The translations under genes and the position numbers were made by a program. This document shows positions 46,315 to 57,225 of a stretch of DNA of 64,000 nucleotides, piece by piece. The stretch comes from Alisma plantago-aquatica (taxonomy: Eukaryota; Streptophyta; Magnoliopsida; Alismatales; Alismataceae). Every line of letters begins with the position of its first letter. The first letter of the stretch is position 1. The notes under the pieces are model-generated. The model did not search any database, had not been told where the DNA came from, and was given only the letters and a program-made list of their open reading frames with translations. The DNA is taken from the NCBI GenBank assembly GCA_963693085.1, contig OY856410.1, positions 891,015,835 to 891,079,834 on the forward strand. The letters are read 5' to 3'.

Positions 46315-48174
46315 TGTAAAGACCAAGTCTCTACTAAAAACCATGACAAACAAAAACACCAATTGTGCAGCAGCAGAAGACTAAAACTTGACTTTATTCA
46401 AAATGTATAAAGAGTACTATACAAAAACAATTCCCAAATGGGGTACATCTTTATACAAGAACAAGGATATATGTAGAGGAAGACTCAAACTAATACAACT
46501 TGTCTCCACAAACAACATAACAAATGTATATGCAACTAATCCAATCTAACTAGATGTGCATGATCTCCTTAGCCTTAGGCAGGCTCACCATGCTTCCCAT
46601 GTGCACTCTGATCCTAATCTGGGTGGTTGGGATCACCCAACAAGAGAAAGATAAAAATGTATGTGTCAATAAAGGATAAGGACAATTATAAAGATAAAGC
46701 ATAGCATATTACAAAGAATACACTATACTAAAGGATTTCAAGAGTATGAGGCAAGTGATCAAATAAGAATTGGAAACCTGCCATAGTTCAACCTCAACAA
46801 TTAACACATTGCATGAATATATTATGACACAAACTCATCTCAATGTAGGGTGAGGCACCTACCAGACCTCACCATATATAAAATGGTAGGGGGACTAAAA
46901 CCCCAGTGCCTACGGCAGGCGGACTAAAACCCCAATGCCCTATGGGTGGTTTGTACTCATGTTCACTACATTGTCATTTGGCCAATAAATACATCATGCA
47001 TAAATAAGTCACTTGGCAGCATTGAGAGATATAAATAAAATTGCATCATAGCAAATGGGAATAATTTCCAATAAACATTCCAATTAAGCAAGCCAACATT
47101 GGCATTTCAAGTAATGATCAAGTACATCAATAAAGGAGCCAACTTAGGCATTATAAGAATCAAATATTGAAAAGAACCAAGAAATGGCATTAGAGGGATT
47201 ACAAGTCTAGAAATTTAGTAATGTGAGGTTGGATAAAATCACAACTGAGGAATAGGTGTATTTGCACATTAATCATTCCACATTCATTCTTCACAATTAT
47301 AATAGAGATCTCATTCATGAATAAGGCCAATACACTTAAATAGGAGTAACATACTGAAATACAGCTCACATACATAAATACGATTCACATACCTCATTGT
47401 AGATTCTTAATCATCATTTCTCACCAAAAGCTTGTTATCCAATTCCATTTTCCTAGGTATAAATATTTCACATGAATTTATATATATTATGGCATAAAGC
47501 ATAGGAAAACCCTAATTTTGGAACTTATTTTCAAAACCACGATTTAAGGCTCAAAACCTAGTCCAATTGATTAGTCATATTCTCCTGATTAAGAAAACAT
47601 ATTTTATTTCCCAATTTGGAGTTAAAATATATTAATTACACATTTTAGATCGTTTAAGGTGATTAAAATGATATTTAAGATAAACTTCAAGAAAGCATTT
47701 AGAAATAGAACTCAAAAACTAGAAATTTGTATTCTACTCAAAAAATCCTTTTCAACGACTATTTATTCGCATTTTTCAAGGTATCAATTTAATATGAATA
47801 AAACTAAATTGACCAATCAGAATGTAAGAAAAATCCATGTCAGCAAAATAAATGGACGAACGAGATTGGGCCACTGAGGTCGGGCCCACACTGATGCAGA
47901 CCAATCATATTTGGTCGCGTCGGCGGGACCATTTTCACTGACCTAGGTCAAACACAAGTTAGAATGAGAAATGACCGAAATACCCCTGGTCCTCAAATCG
48001 AAATAGTTAAGTTGCGAGGGTAGTCCTGTCATTTGCAACTATCAATTGTTTGTGGTAGAAAGAAAGAACACGGGGGAAAAGATGATAATGCCCAAGAATA
48101 GTAAATCGTAACATTGCTCATGCATGACCCTCTCGGTCATTCCATGATCGGGCTTCTTCTAGCCATGGTCATGG
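46315..48174 (-). repeat. LTR 3 of tandem array, cut by the Athila-like element
   Basis: Colinear with LTR 2 from its start through about 43190 (GACCCTCTCGGTCATTCC), then interrupted at 48174 by TGATGGAGCTTCC. The remaining 1.7 kb should continue right of the window, beyond the other LTR of the Athila-like element. It has only two 33-bp hairpin units (46885-46940). Confidence 0.85.
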
Positions 48175-50280
48175 TGATGGAGCTTCCACTTACGTGGAGT
48201 TGTGTGTACCACTAAAAATCCTAGAGATAGTTAATCTCTAAGTTTAGCCTTGCTTATGCTATAATAAGATCTCCACCCACGTATGCTAAGATACGTAGAA
48301 GTCTTATCAAAGTATAGTTAAGGGTCAAATCCATGATACAACGGTCTTGTTAAGAGTTTAACAAGATGGAAAACATAATAATCCTACTTATCCACTTAAA
48401 AATTGATATTTAGATCAAAGAGTTGATTTGATGGTTAAGCTAATGTGCGGAGAAATAAAATAATAAGAAAGTAAACTTAAGGTTGTAAACAATATTTAGA
48501 AATCACTAGGATGTGATCGGGTTTCACCACCACTACACATGGATCAAAACATACATCACAATAACTTGTCTTGCAAAGAAAAGAGTCTAAATAGTTAGTA
48601 TCTTTGTAGACTTAGCTTCCTTTTGGATAACTAGCTACGAGAAATGTGGAAGTGTTTCAATGCCAGCCATCCCCTGATGAATGGTCACTTACTTTGCATC
48701 ACTCCCCTCACAAAGTGTGTTCCTCGACCTATCAAGGTTGTACTTTCATACGTCAACTGATTCCATTTCATAGTATGAAAGTACAATAATGGAGGTGAGT
48801 TTACTCCACTCCTTGAGAAATGCTCCTAGATACCGAACCAAATGTATGGTGACTACATACAATCTGGAACCAACAAGCAGTCGATATTCAAATCTAGAAG
48901 TACAAACATAGACAATTTACACTAACAGATAATAGATAACACAAGTTGGTGATCAAACAACTAGCATTCATTAAACGATTGATGTTGAACTGGAAAGATA
49001 ATGTTTTTCTATTGCAAACTCATGAATTACAATGTATGAAATGAAAATATGGGTAGAGGGGATACTCCCCGCACCCTAGTGTATGAGACTACTCACTCAT
49101 GGCAAGAACAAAGAAGGAGGTGGAAAGAGAGAGAAAGCATCATCTCCACATAAGAGGGAGGAAGGTCGACCCCTTAGAGGAGAGAGAAACTATCTTCAAG
49201 CCGTGTAGTTGTCTTGATGAAGAGTCATCCACTTCCCACCTTCTTATGTTGATGAGATAGGAAATAGCTTGAAGATGGAGTATGGATCTTGAGCCGGCAG
49301 CCTTTGGGTGAAGGATGAAGGTGGAACAGCTCTGGAGTGATTGGGGCAGCCTCTGGGTGTCCAAGAAGTTGATGCCAAATGAGGACTCCTTAGGTCCTAT
49401 TTATAGGCTTCCAAGGAATCCCAAACGGTCTTGGGACCGTTTGTGTCTTTAACTGTTTGGGGACCATTTGGCATCAAATGGTCTCAGGACCATTTGGCTT
49501 CATACGGTCTTGGGACCGTTTGCCTTTATTCGGTTGCCAAACCATTTGCCTTTATTCGGTCTTGGGACCATTTGAGTTCATTCTGTCTTGGGACCGTTTG
49601 AACTTCATTCGGTCTTGGGACTGTTTACCTTTATTCGGTCTCGGGACTGTTTGAGTTCATTCGGTGTTGGGACCATTTGGACTTCATTCGGTCTTGGGAC
49701 CATTTGCCTTTATTCGGTCTAGGGACCATTTGAGTACATTCGGTCTTGGGACCATTTGGACTTCGTTCGGTCTCCAGACCATTTGGACTTCATTCGGTCT
49801 CCAGACCGTTTGGACTTCATTCGGTCTCCAGAACGTTTGAGTTCATTCGGTCTCCAGACCGTTTGGACTTCATTCAGTCTCGGGACCATTTGAGTTCATT
49901 CGGACTTGGGACCGTTTGGACTTCATTCGGTCTCCAGACCATTTTCCTTTATTCGATCTCGGGACCGTTTGAGTTCATTCTGTCTTGGGACCGTTTGGAC
50001 TTCATTCGGACTCCAGACCATTTGGACTTCATTCAGTCTCGGGACCGTTTGAGTTCATTTGGTCTTGGGACCGTTTGGACTTCATTCGGTCTCCAGACTG
50101 TTTGCCCCTTTTGCAATTTTTTTTGGGTTTTTTTTTTGTAAGACAAGGGAGAGAAATGTTAGTTTAATGGTGAATTCATAATAACGCAGAAAGTAAAGGA
50201 TTATATCTAATTTATCTAAGAAATAGTATGGAAAATTAAGAAAAACTAGTAAGATAACATCACAAAATGGGATGTTATCA
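48175..50280 (-). repeat. Athila-like 3' LTR, 2106 bp
   Basis: TGATGGAGCTTC...GATGTTATCA. Followed at 50281 by CCCCCCCTAACTTAGAG, the complement of polypurine tract CTCTAAGTTAGGGGGGG, so the inner limit is certain. Contains the 27-bp repeat array at 49425-50107. Most of the rest is AT-rich without genes. Confidence 0.92.
49425..50107. repeat. 27-bp palindromic tandem array A, in LTR
   Basis: About 24-25 degenerate copies of CGGTCTCCAGACCGTTTGG plus ACTTCATT or GAGTTCATT (26-28 bases). Each unit holds a dyad GGTCT..AGACC or GGTCTTGGGACC. The core C-GGTC..GACCG-TTTGG recurs in arrays B and C. Open frames across it arise because 27 is a multiple of three. Confidence 0.93.
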
Positions 50281-52044
50281 CCCCCCCTAACTTAGAGTCT
50301 AGCTTGTCCTCATGCTGGATAGAGCTAAGGCACGTCGTGGCGAGGCGATTTTATTTAGTGAATATTTCTATACTCTTGCTTCAATTCTAAACCACAGATC
50401 TCCTAGAGTTTTATCGGGGCTTCCTCTTGCATTAACTTTTTTAGGTGAGAGTTGTGTGGATCTCAGGTTTCTTCCGTATCGCGTAACTCGCATTGGGACC
50501 ACCTTTTCCTTGATCGCATTCCATGCATGTTTTCGACTCTAAGCAGTTTTATACATCTTTGAAAATCCTACCGAAAGATAAGATAGGTGTGAGGGTTGGC
50601 TAAAGGCTACTGTGTAATTCCCCCTTTAGGTGGGGGAGGGTTTATCTAAACTTTTAGGATCTCACTACCGGGCGTGACACATCTACCATTGTGAGGGCAG
50701 CTAAATGTACTGGCTGGGCGAGTCCTTTATCACTTTTTCATATACTGGAGACCTTAGGATCTCACTACCGAGCCGACACATCTGCCTTTGTGAGGGCATC
50801 TAAATGTACCGGTCGGGCAAGATCTTTATTGGTTCTTCGTATAAGTCCTTATGCATGGAACAACTCTCATGTTTTTATTCAACAGTCACGCTTTTATTCA
50901 TATGCTCATAGGCTTAGGATTTGGGTATTTAGGACATTATTTGGGCTGCCAAGCCTCTTTTTGAAAAGAAGAAAACTATTTCTTAGGGTTTCCTGACATG
51001 CACTTATTACAGTTTTGTACTTTGTGGTCTGCTTGCGAGGTTCCTTGATTTGGATTTCACCTGGTTCCCTCCCATCCTTAAGAGTGTTTAGCATGTTTCG
51101 GCAAGGATGTTAACCTGTGGAGAGTCTGATGTAGAATTGAAGAAAAAACATAAGAATCGAGTATTAAAGTGATTTATTAATTCACCATTACATGCCTAAA
51201 TGCTGCATATGTAAGTGAGGATTACTTTGTCTCTAACTTAGCTAGGGGTGTCCCTTTTCCAAAAAGAATGTTTACTTATGTACATCAGTTATTCTATCAA
51301 AGAAATTATCAGAAGAAATAGTTGTCAGAAAAGGAAAAGAAATTGTACGAAAGGATAAAGGTAAAAGAAAGAGTGGAGAGTAGAAGGTTTGAAAATAATA
51401 CCTCGCCCTTACCCAGTGTACCCCCCAACTTATCATCCACTCTGTCCTCAGAGTGTCAAGGTGATAGGTTGAGAAGTACATGGTCAAGGGTATCACGGTT
51501 ATGTTAATCCCTTGTTTGCTCCATACGATCATAGGAGATTAGCTACAAACTTTCCACGTAAAGCGTGATAATCCCCGTCCTTCATGTCTTCCACATGCTT
51601 ACCGAGGATAGTAAGGGTATACATCTAGTAAAGGATGTGGAAACCACAGTCGTTAGATTCTCTTATCTGTTGGGAACATCTGTGGCTGAAGACTGGGCGG
51701 TGAAAATGGTTTTTTTCGTACGCCTTTGTGTGTTTTCCTAGGATATCATGTAGTCATTCAGCACATTCCTTCGCCACTTCCTCCGTGGGTGTCTTTTCTG
51801 TAACAACATACTATTTTTGGTTTGGATCAAACTGGTTGTCGAAACTATTGTAGATTATTATGGTTCCTTCGTGTAGGTTTGTTGCTAGTAGCATCCAGTG
51901 TTCAGAATGAATAAAGGGAAGCATAATGAAATTCATAATTGTGTGTTGAAGTTATGAAATGAGTGCCTCCATGGTTCCAAAGTTCTTCAACCCTAATAGA
52001 TCATCCTTCATGTATGCTGACACCATATAAATTGTAGGGGGGTC
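50281..52044. other. Noncoding region between extra ORFs and 3' LTR of the Athila-like element
   Basis: Begins with the polypurine tract (50281-50297 on the complement). It contains a two-copy repeat of about 100 bases (CTTAGGATCTCACTACCG at about 50653 and 50753, each with TGTGAGGGCA and CTAAATGTACYGG). I see no convincing gene; short ORFs are scattered on both strands. Confidence 0.55.
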
Positions 52045-53042
52045 TTATGCTAGAAGGAACTGGTATGCAGTCATCATGGTCACGGATAAAGAACCTTTAA
52101 TTTGTATGGTTTCATGGAGAGAATCTGCCATTACCAGAATATTTTCTTGCAAGAAAACCAGCTCATCATTTTCTGTGTATAGCCTAGACATGATGAGTTG
52201 GAGTTCACTGTCGGAAAGGCTCTTAAATGCATTAAGGTCGAAATTTCGAAACGTTGGTTCTATGGCAGATAGGGGCACCATTGGATGGAATGCTCTGTTG
52301 ATGGTGGCCTCTGTTATCAAATCAATGTCCCCTTTGTCCTTTGCCATATCGAAAGCATAAGGGTTCCACTGACGTTGTTGTGGGACCTTGGCGGTTTGTT
52401 GTTTCTTTTTCTCCAAATCCTTTAGAAGTGTCCTGTATGGATGCTTTTGCAGTCATTGGATAGCGGAGAAGAGATATTGAGGTATGTCGTCTTGTGTCGT
52501 TGTTGGATCCGTAAAGAATCGTCTGTCGTAGATGAGTTCCATGGCATAATTTCCTCGTAAAGAGTGCATATCCTCTATAGCTAACTGGGTAAAGAGGATT
52601 TGTCGATTTAATGCTTCTGTGTGTCTTATTGTACAGAAAGCATAATCCCCTGAACCCTCAAATGTTTGGATTGGTCCGTTGATGATTTGGGACCAGGGTT
52701 GATTCCAACCATGTCTAAGCGATGGGTAGGTGGCCCAAATTATTTTGAGAATCCGAAAAGGAATGCATCGTGCTTCCCAGGCTTCTAACCCTACAAAGTT
52801 GATCTGTCCATCTTTTAGTTCACTAGTGCAGAAGTTGTATACCTTAGCGTCATGTGCCTTGATGTCAATGATCATTTTCCTATTCTGTGGGGAAGTTTGT
52901 AGATTGATGAATTGTTGTTGTAGCTGGGCTTGTGCTGGTTTCCATTATACATTGTTGAAATTCAGCGAAAGCGGCTTCTTTAGCAGCTTCCCCCAGTGAT
53001 CCCATGGCTGAGAAATTAAAGAACCGGTCCCCATGTGACATT
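52045..53042 (-). pseudogene. Extra ORF 2 of the Athila-like element, unknown function
   Basis: Starts MSHGDRFFNFSAMGSLGEAA at 53042, then after a frame change near 52880 continues MIIDIKAHDAKVYNFCTSEL, GLEAWEARCIPFRILKIIWA, RHTEALNRQILFTQLAIEDM, DDIPQYLFSAIQ, stop, then LLKDLEKKKQQTAKVPQQRQ and SLSDSELQLIMSRLYTENDE to the stop at 52045. About 330 residues if read through. No family recognised, no transmembrane segment or signal peptide seen, so not an obvious envelope. It begins 66 bases after extra ORF 1 ends. The amino-acid sequence is complex, not low-complexity, so it was probably once a real gene. Confidence 0.5.
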
Positions 53043-53107
53043 GTGACGTTGTCATTGTTATAGTGGGACTTGGGATCTTTGGTTGCACCTTCTTGGTGGC
53101 CTCTATC

Positions 53108-55918
53108 CTATTCTATTTTTATGATCTCTACCCCTCGGCTTGCGCCCTCCCCAACATTGCCTGGGTCATCGGGTTGATCATCTGAGGAGGAGCTGTCATC
53201 ATTGTAGTCACCCGAGGAGTCAGATTCCTCATCATCATCTTCACTGGCGTCATCATCGTCATACGCCACCTTTTCTTTTGCCTTCATGATCAACTTCTTC
53301 TTACACTGCCGATGGATTGCTTGCAGCTCTTCAAGTGCCACTTGCACATGCTCGTGAGTTTCGAGCAGTGTGTCATGGTTGTCTTTAAGATCCACATATC
53401 TTGCTTCGAAAGAGCGGAGTCATGCAGACAGATTGATTATTTGTGTGCAAAGGTTGTTAAGTTCTTTGTTGGAGTCCTCCTCGTGGTGGCGGATGAGTTG
53501 TAGAAGGTTGTTTTTGATGTCATCCAAGCGTGTGCTTTGAGTAGTTTGCTGTTGTTGAAGCTCGTGGAGGGTCTCAGGCAAAGGTTGAGTTTGCATAGAG
53601 ACCCTGATGACTTGTTGGGCCAACGCTTCTTGCTGGCCTTTCATCTCAACTACCAATTCCGGTAGGGTTTGTAAGCGGCTCTCGATGCGGTCGACTTGCT
53701 GAGCCGCTACTTCTTGCCATTGTTGGATGCTTGCAATGATGCCTGGTAAGGCATTGTTCCACTCGTCGATCTTGGAGACATGTGAAGTGATTTCCTACAA
53801 ACAAGAAAAAATAGATGATAATATGTTATAAGGATCGGTGAGGAGGTTTTGAATGGTGTCAAATTGTCGTCCAAATTCCTCACCGATGTTTGAAAAGGGG
53901 ACCCTAGAGATGGAAGGGTGAGGTGGCTGGGGTCGGGGTGGAAGGGTGGTAGTGCCTTGTGAAAAAGACACTATTGATGGACTCGTGAATTGTGTGGTGA
54001 TTGTTGATGGAGTCACTAGCGATATCGGGGTGGTGGTGGTAGATGAGGTGGTGGATGGGAATGGTGGTGACATCCTAGGTGAGAAGGGATGAAATGGAAA
54101 TGACGAGGGGAAAGAATTTGAAGTGAAGGTGAGATCGGGTGTTGAGGTGGAGAGTGGATTGCCTGAAGGAGAAAAAAGTTTGGCGGAATATGCGGGTGAA
54201 GTTGTGGATGTCGAAGAGGAAATTATGGTGGGCATTGTTGTGGAGAATGGGGGAAGAGTGATGGATGGTGGGATGGTGGAATGGTGGAGGGTGGTGGTGT
54301 GGTGGTAGAGTGGTGGAAGGTGGTAGTGGTGGTGGTGTTTGTATAGGTGAGCCCAACATCCAGATCGAAGATGAAAGTTTCTGGTGTTTCAGTGTTGTGT
54401 GGTGGCTCCACCTCTGGGTTTATCTTTGATGTGGGCATCTCTGATTGCTGTTGTTTTTGTATACGCAACTTTGAAAGTCATGTTACTAGAATTTTATTTG
54501 GCCTTGCTGCAGGGGCAGTGACGCTGTGCTCAGTTTTCCCTATCTTTTCCTATTTCTCTTTTGCTTTGACTGAGGCTATGAGATTGGCAAGCTCTTCTTC
54601 AGTGAAGAGTAGCTTATCTTTGTCATAGTCTGCCAGTTCTGGAAGAGGAAGCAGAGTTCTGGATGTTTTGACGGTTGGGCACAAAATGTAGTGGAGTTTA
54701 GCATCCTTCTCTTATATAATGTATGAGTTCTTTAAACTCTATTCATTTGTAAGGATGTCGCCCTTTATTACCGTGCACTTGGGTAGCAGTCTGTCCATCT
54801 TGAGAAAATTCAAGATTGATGTTATATGACCACCCATGCATATTTCTTTCCCTAGGGCATAAGTTGCATGCTTGTGAATCAGTTGTCGGCCTATGTTGAC
54901 TGGCTACGCTGTGAGAATGGACAATAGGATAAAGAGATCTGAGATAATAACGTTCCCACTCTCTGTCCTGGGGAAAAGGGCACCAGTAATGATTTTGTGT
55001 AATGTGCACACCAAGCCAGAATGAATGTTAGAGGCCTTGCAAGTTTTACCTCATAGGTTCGAATCCCCATTAAGGATTTCCAGAAGTTGTGCCTGTTGAA
55101 CTGGGAGTTGTCCAAGCCTACATCTTTAGCCTTCTTCAATTGATCCTCGTTGTCGATGAAGATCTCATTCAACATGTTCTCAATTAAGACAACCTTGCTT
55201 CCAAAAAGTGAGGTGACCAGCCTATGGTCACCTCTGTCTTTCCATTTATCCTTTGCGTCCATGGTTTCTTTGTTGACGTATGTGAAGAACTCTACCGTGG
55301 GCTCAACATAAGAGGTTTCTGTGACAAAATAGAGTTTTGAAAGATTCGTGTTGTCGAGCAAGGCGAGAATTCTATCATAGGTCCCTATCTTCTTCAGTAC
55401 TTTGGAGCAGACGTACTTTGTCGGTCGCAACACCTTGTCACCAACTGGGAGGTGTTGGATGTATAGGTCAGCTGGTGCAGGTTCTGTGGTGGTGGTGGTT
55501 ATGGGATTTGCAATAGTAGGGACAGTGTATCCTTCCAAGATATGTTCCCTTGCGGTAGAGGGTCGAACTTGCTTCCTTGCCCTTTTCTTTGATGGTTGTC
55601 CCTTGGAGGCTTCTTCAGTCTGCCTTTTGCCTTTGGAATTTGGGACTGGGGATTCTTCCTCGGAGTTTGGTGCGTACTTCAAACCTTCGTCACTAGAGGA
55701 AATCTCCTCCACTTCTTCAATAGGGACTTCAGTTAGGCACATGTTGATTCGGTCAATTTCATTCATGACTTTGATCAGGTCAATTTTGGTGGGACCTTTT
55801 TGGTCTTTCGTAAGTGTCCACACTTTTCTAGAGCTTTGTGTGGTCCTCCAGTAGTTTCTCCCTTGTCCAGAAGGGAGCATCAGCAGTTCCTGTGGCTTGT
55901 TATGCAAGTAAGGCCATT
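53108..55918 (-). pseudogene. Extra ORF 1 of the Athila-like element (putative plant transposon protein domain, coiled coil, acidic tail)
   Basis: The minus-strand frame from 55918 (just after a TTCTGATTACAG acceptor) reads TEWPYLHNKPQELLMLPSGQ, then an acidic and basic linker (SSDEGLKYAPNSEEES, QPSKKRARKQVRPS), then VLRPTKYVCSKVLKKIGTYD, FVTETSYVEPTVEFFTYVNK and LVTSLFGSKVVLIENMLNEI. This central part resembles the putative plant transposon protein domain (PF20167) found in Athila-type elements. After frame changes near 54900: a Thr/Ser/Pro-rich stretch (54450-53800), a coiled-coil-like stretch (DDIKNNLLQLIRHHEEDSNK, 53560-53430) and an acidic end (DDDASEDDDEESDSSGDYND) with stop at 53108. 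About 900 codons. At least two frameshifts, so inactive here. Confidence 0.6.
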
Positions 55919-55945
55919 CTGTAATCAGAAGATTATGTATGTTAA
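55916..55945 (-). promoter_or_regulatory. Likely 3' splice site ahead of extra ORF 1
   Basis: The minus strand reads AATCTTCTGATTACAG and then AATGGCCTTACTTGC: a pyrimidine-containing tract and CAG just where the protein-like reading begins. Upstream lies array B, which is not coding-like. Genes downstream of integrase in Athila-type elements are thought to be made from spliced RNA. The donor is not identified. Confidence 0.4.
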
Positions 55946-56017
55946 AAAAGGAAAAAAATGTTGAAAGAATTGCAATATTGAAAAATGAAATTGTTTTAAG
56001 GGTGAAGTCAAGTTTTC

Positions 56018-56292
56018 CAAGATTGTTTGGGTCCAAACAGTATCAAGACCATTTGGCTCCAAATGGTTTTTACTCCAAACGGTTTCAAGACTGTTTGTCT
56101 CCAAACAATTTCATGACCGTTTGGCTCCAAATAGTTTCATGACCGTTTGGCTCCAAATGATTTCAAGACCATTTGGTTCCAAATGGTTTCATGACCGTTT
56201 GGCTCCAAACAGTTTCAAGATCGTACCGTTTGGCTCCAAATGGTTGCATGACTGTTTGGCTCCAAACGGTTTCTTGACTGTTTGGGTCAAAA
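56018..56292. repeat. Palindromic tandem array B
   Basis: About nine to ten copies of CCAAACGGTTTCAAGACCG or CCAAATAGTTTCATGACCG plus TTTGGCT, period about 26-27. Same core as arrays A and C, with TTTCA replacing the CTCCA centre. Confidence 0.9.
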
Positions 56293-56735
56293 CCGCAAGG
56301 AAGAAGAAATGGCAGGGACGACTAGCGGTGAAAAGATGATGAAAATGGTGAAAATGACACTGTCGATGAAGGTGTTGATGGAGGTGATAGAGGTGGCAGC
56401 AATCAGGAAGTTCGTTCATGGTAGAAGCAGTAGAAACGGCGCTGGTATCGGTGTAGATGGTGGTTGCGGTAGAAGTGTTCTACCTTGCTGCTTAGATGAT
56501 GATGACAATGGTGAAAGATGTATTATGGTGGTGGTATCGTCGGGGGAGCAGATGGAGTAGGTTGAATTGAATTGGAGATGAGAGGAAGAGAACAGCGGTC
56601 ACTAGAGCAGAGAGTCAGAGTGAATAGAATCGGGTTTCACGTGTGAGAAAAATCTCAGGAGGCGAAGGAAAGAAAAAGAGGGGGGGTTGAATGATATTTA
56701 TAGAAAAAGGAGGAGTGGCGTTACAAATTATCAAA
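56293..56735. other. Spacer between arrays B and C
   Basis: Purine-rich on the plus strand (GATGAAAATGGTGAAAATGA, GGTGGTTGCGGTAG). Minus-strand reading gives His-rich low-complexity text only. I see no gene. Confidence 0.45.
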
Positions 56736-57025
56736 GGAAAACAGTTTCGAGACCGTATGGAGTCCAAACGGTTTTGTGACTGTGTGGATCCAAACGATTT
56801 CGAGACCATATGGATACCAAATGGTTTTGAGACCATGTGGATCCAAACGGTTTTGAGACCATGTGGATTCCAAATGGTTTTGAGACCGTGTGGATGCAAA
56901 CGGTTTCGAGACCGTATGGGTCCAAACGATTTCGAGACCGTATGGAGCCCAAATGGTTTTGAGATCGTATGGAGCCCAAACGGTTTTGAGGCCGTGTGGA
57001 TCTAAATGGTTTCGAGACCGTATGG
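56736..57025. repeat. Palindromic tandem array C
   Basis: About ten to eleven copies of CCAAACGGTTTTGAGACCG plus TGTGGAT or TATGGAG, period 27. Lies downstream of the integrase stop, between integrase and array B. Confidence 0.92.
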
Positions 57026-57225
57026 ATAGGATTGAAGAAAAAGCTTTTGGTTTTTATATTTTTATGTTTGATTTGGATGTTTACCAAATTAATAAAAGTG
57101 AAAGGTCTAAAGGAAATAAAAAATTGTCAAAACTAAATAAAATAAAAGGTGATACTCAGTTCTTGGGTTGCCTCCCAAGTACCGTCTGGGTTTTACGTCA
57201 ATGGCTTGATGAAATTCTGAATTGG

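Larger units (their letters stand above)
35722..48174 (-). mobile_element. Tandem LTR-int-LTR-int-LTR array of a non-autonomous gypsy-type retrotransposon (LARD-like)
   Basis: The same sequence starts TGTAAAGACCAAGTCTCTAC at 35722, 41270 and 46315. The second and third copies are directly preceded by GCTCTGATACCA plus a 3-base spacer, which on the minus strand is an LTR end followed by the initiator-Met primer site TGGTATCAGAGC. The first copy abuts unrelated gene DNA. Three LTRs therefore alternate with two short internal regions. Internal regions (about 1.4-1.5 kb) contain no gag or pol beyond a pol-end remnant. The left flank is AATAC; the right side is cut by the Athila-like element, so the target duplication cannot be checked here. 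Confidence 0.85.

Noticed and set aside
49746..50141. 131-codon plus-strand ORF with repeated FGLHSVSRP-type units
   Set aside because: It runs through array A; the repeated peptide is a by-product of a 27-base unit and the array also contains 26- and 28-base units that break it.
54043..54468. Overlapping minus-strand ORFs of 94 and 81 codons rich in Pro, Thr and His
   Set aside because: Alternative frames of the same low-complexity part of extra ORF 1; at most one is real.
55402..55854. 150-codon plus-strand ORF
   Set aside because: Antisense to the best-preserved part of extra ORF 1, which has domain-like sequence; no similarity of its own.
53108..56036. Envelope protein assignment for extra ORF 1
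   Set aside because: Position fits an envelope-like gene, but I see no signal peptide, cleavage site or membrane anchor; the visible parts are a transposon-protein-like domain, coiled coil and acidic tail.
49425..57025. Regular short repeats that could suggest a CRISPR array
   Set aside because: Spacers are absent or repetitive, units are degenerate, and the setting is a plant retrotransposon; this is a tandem array.
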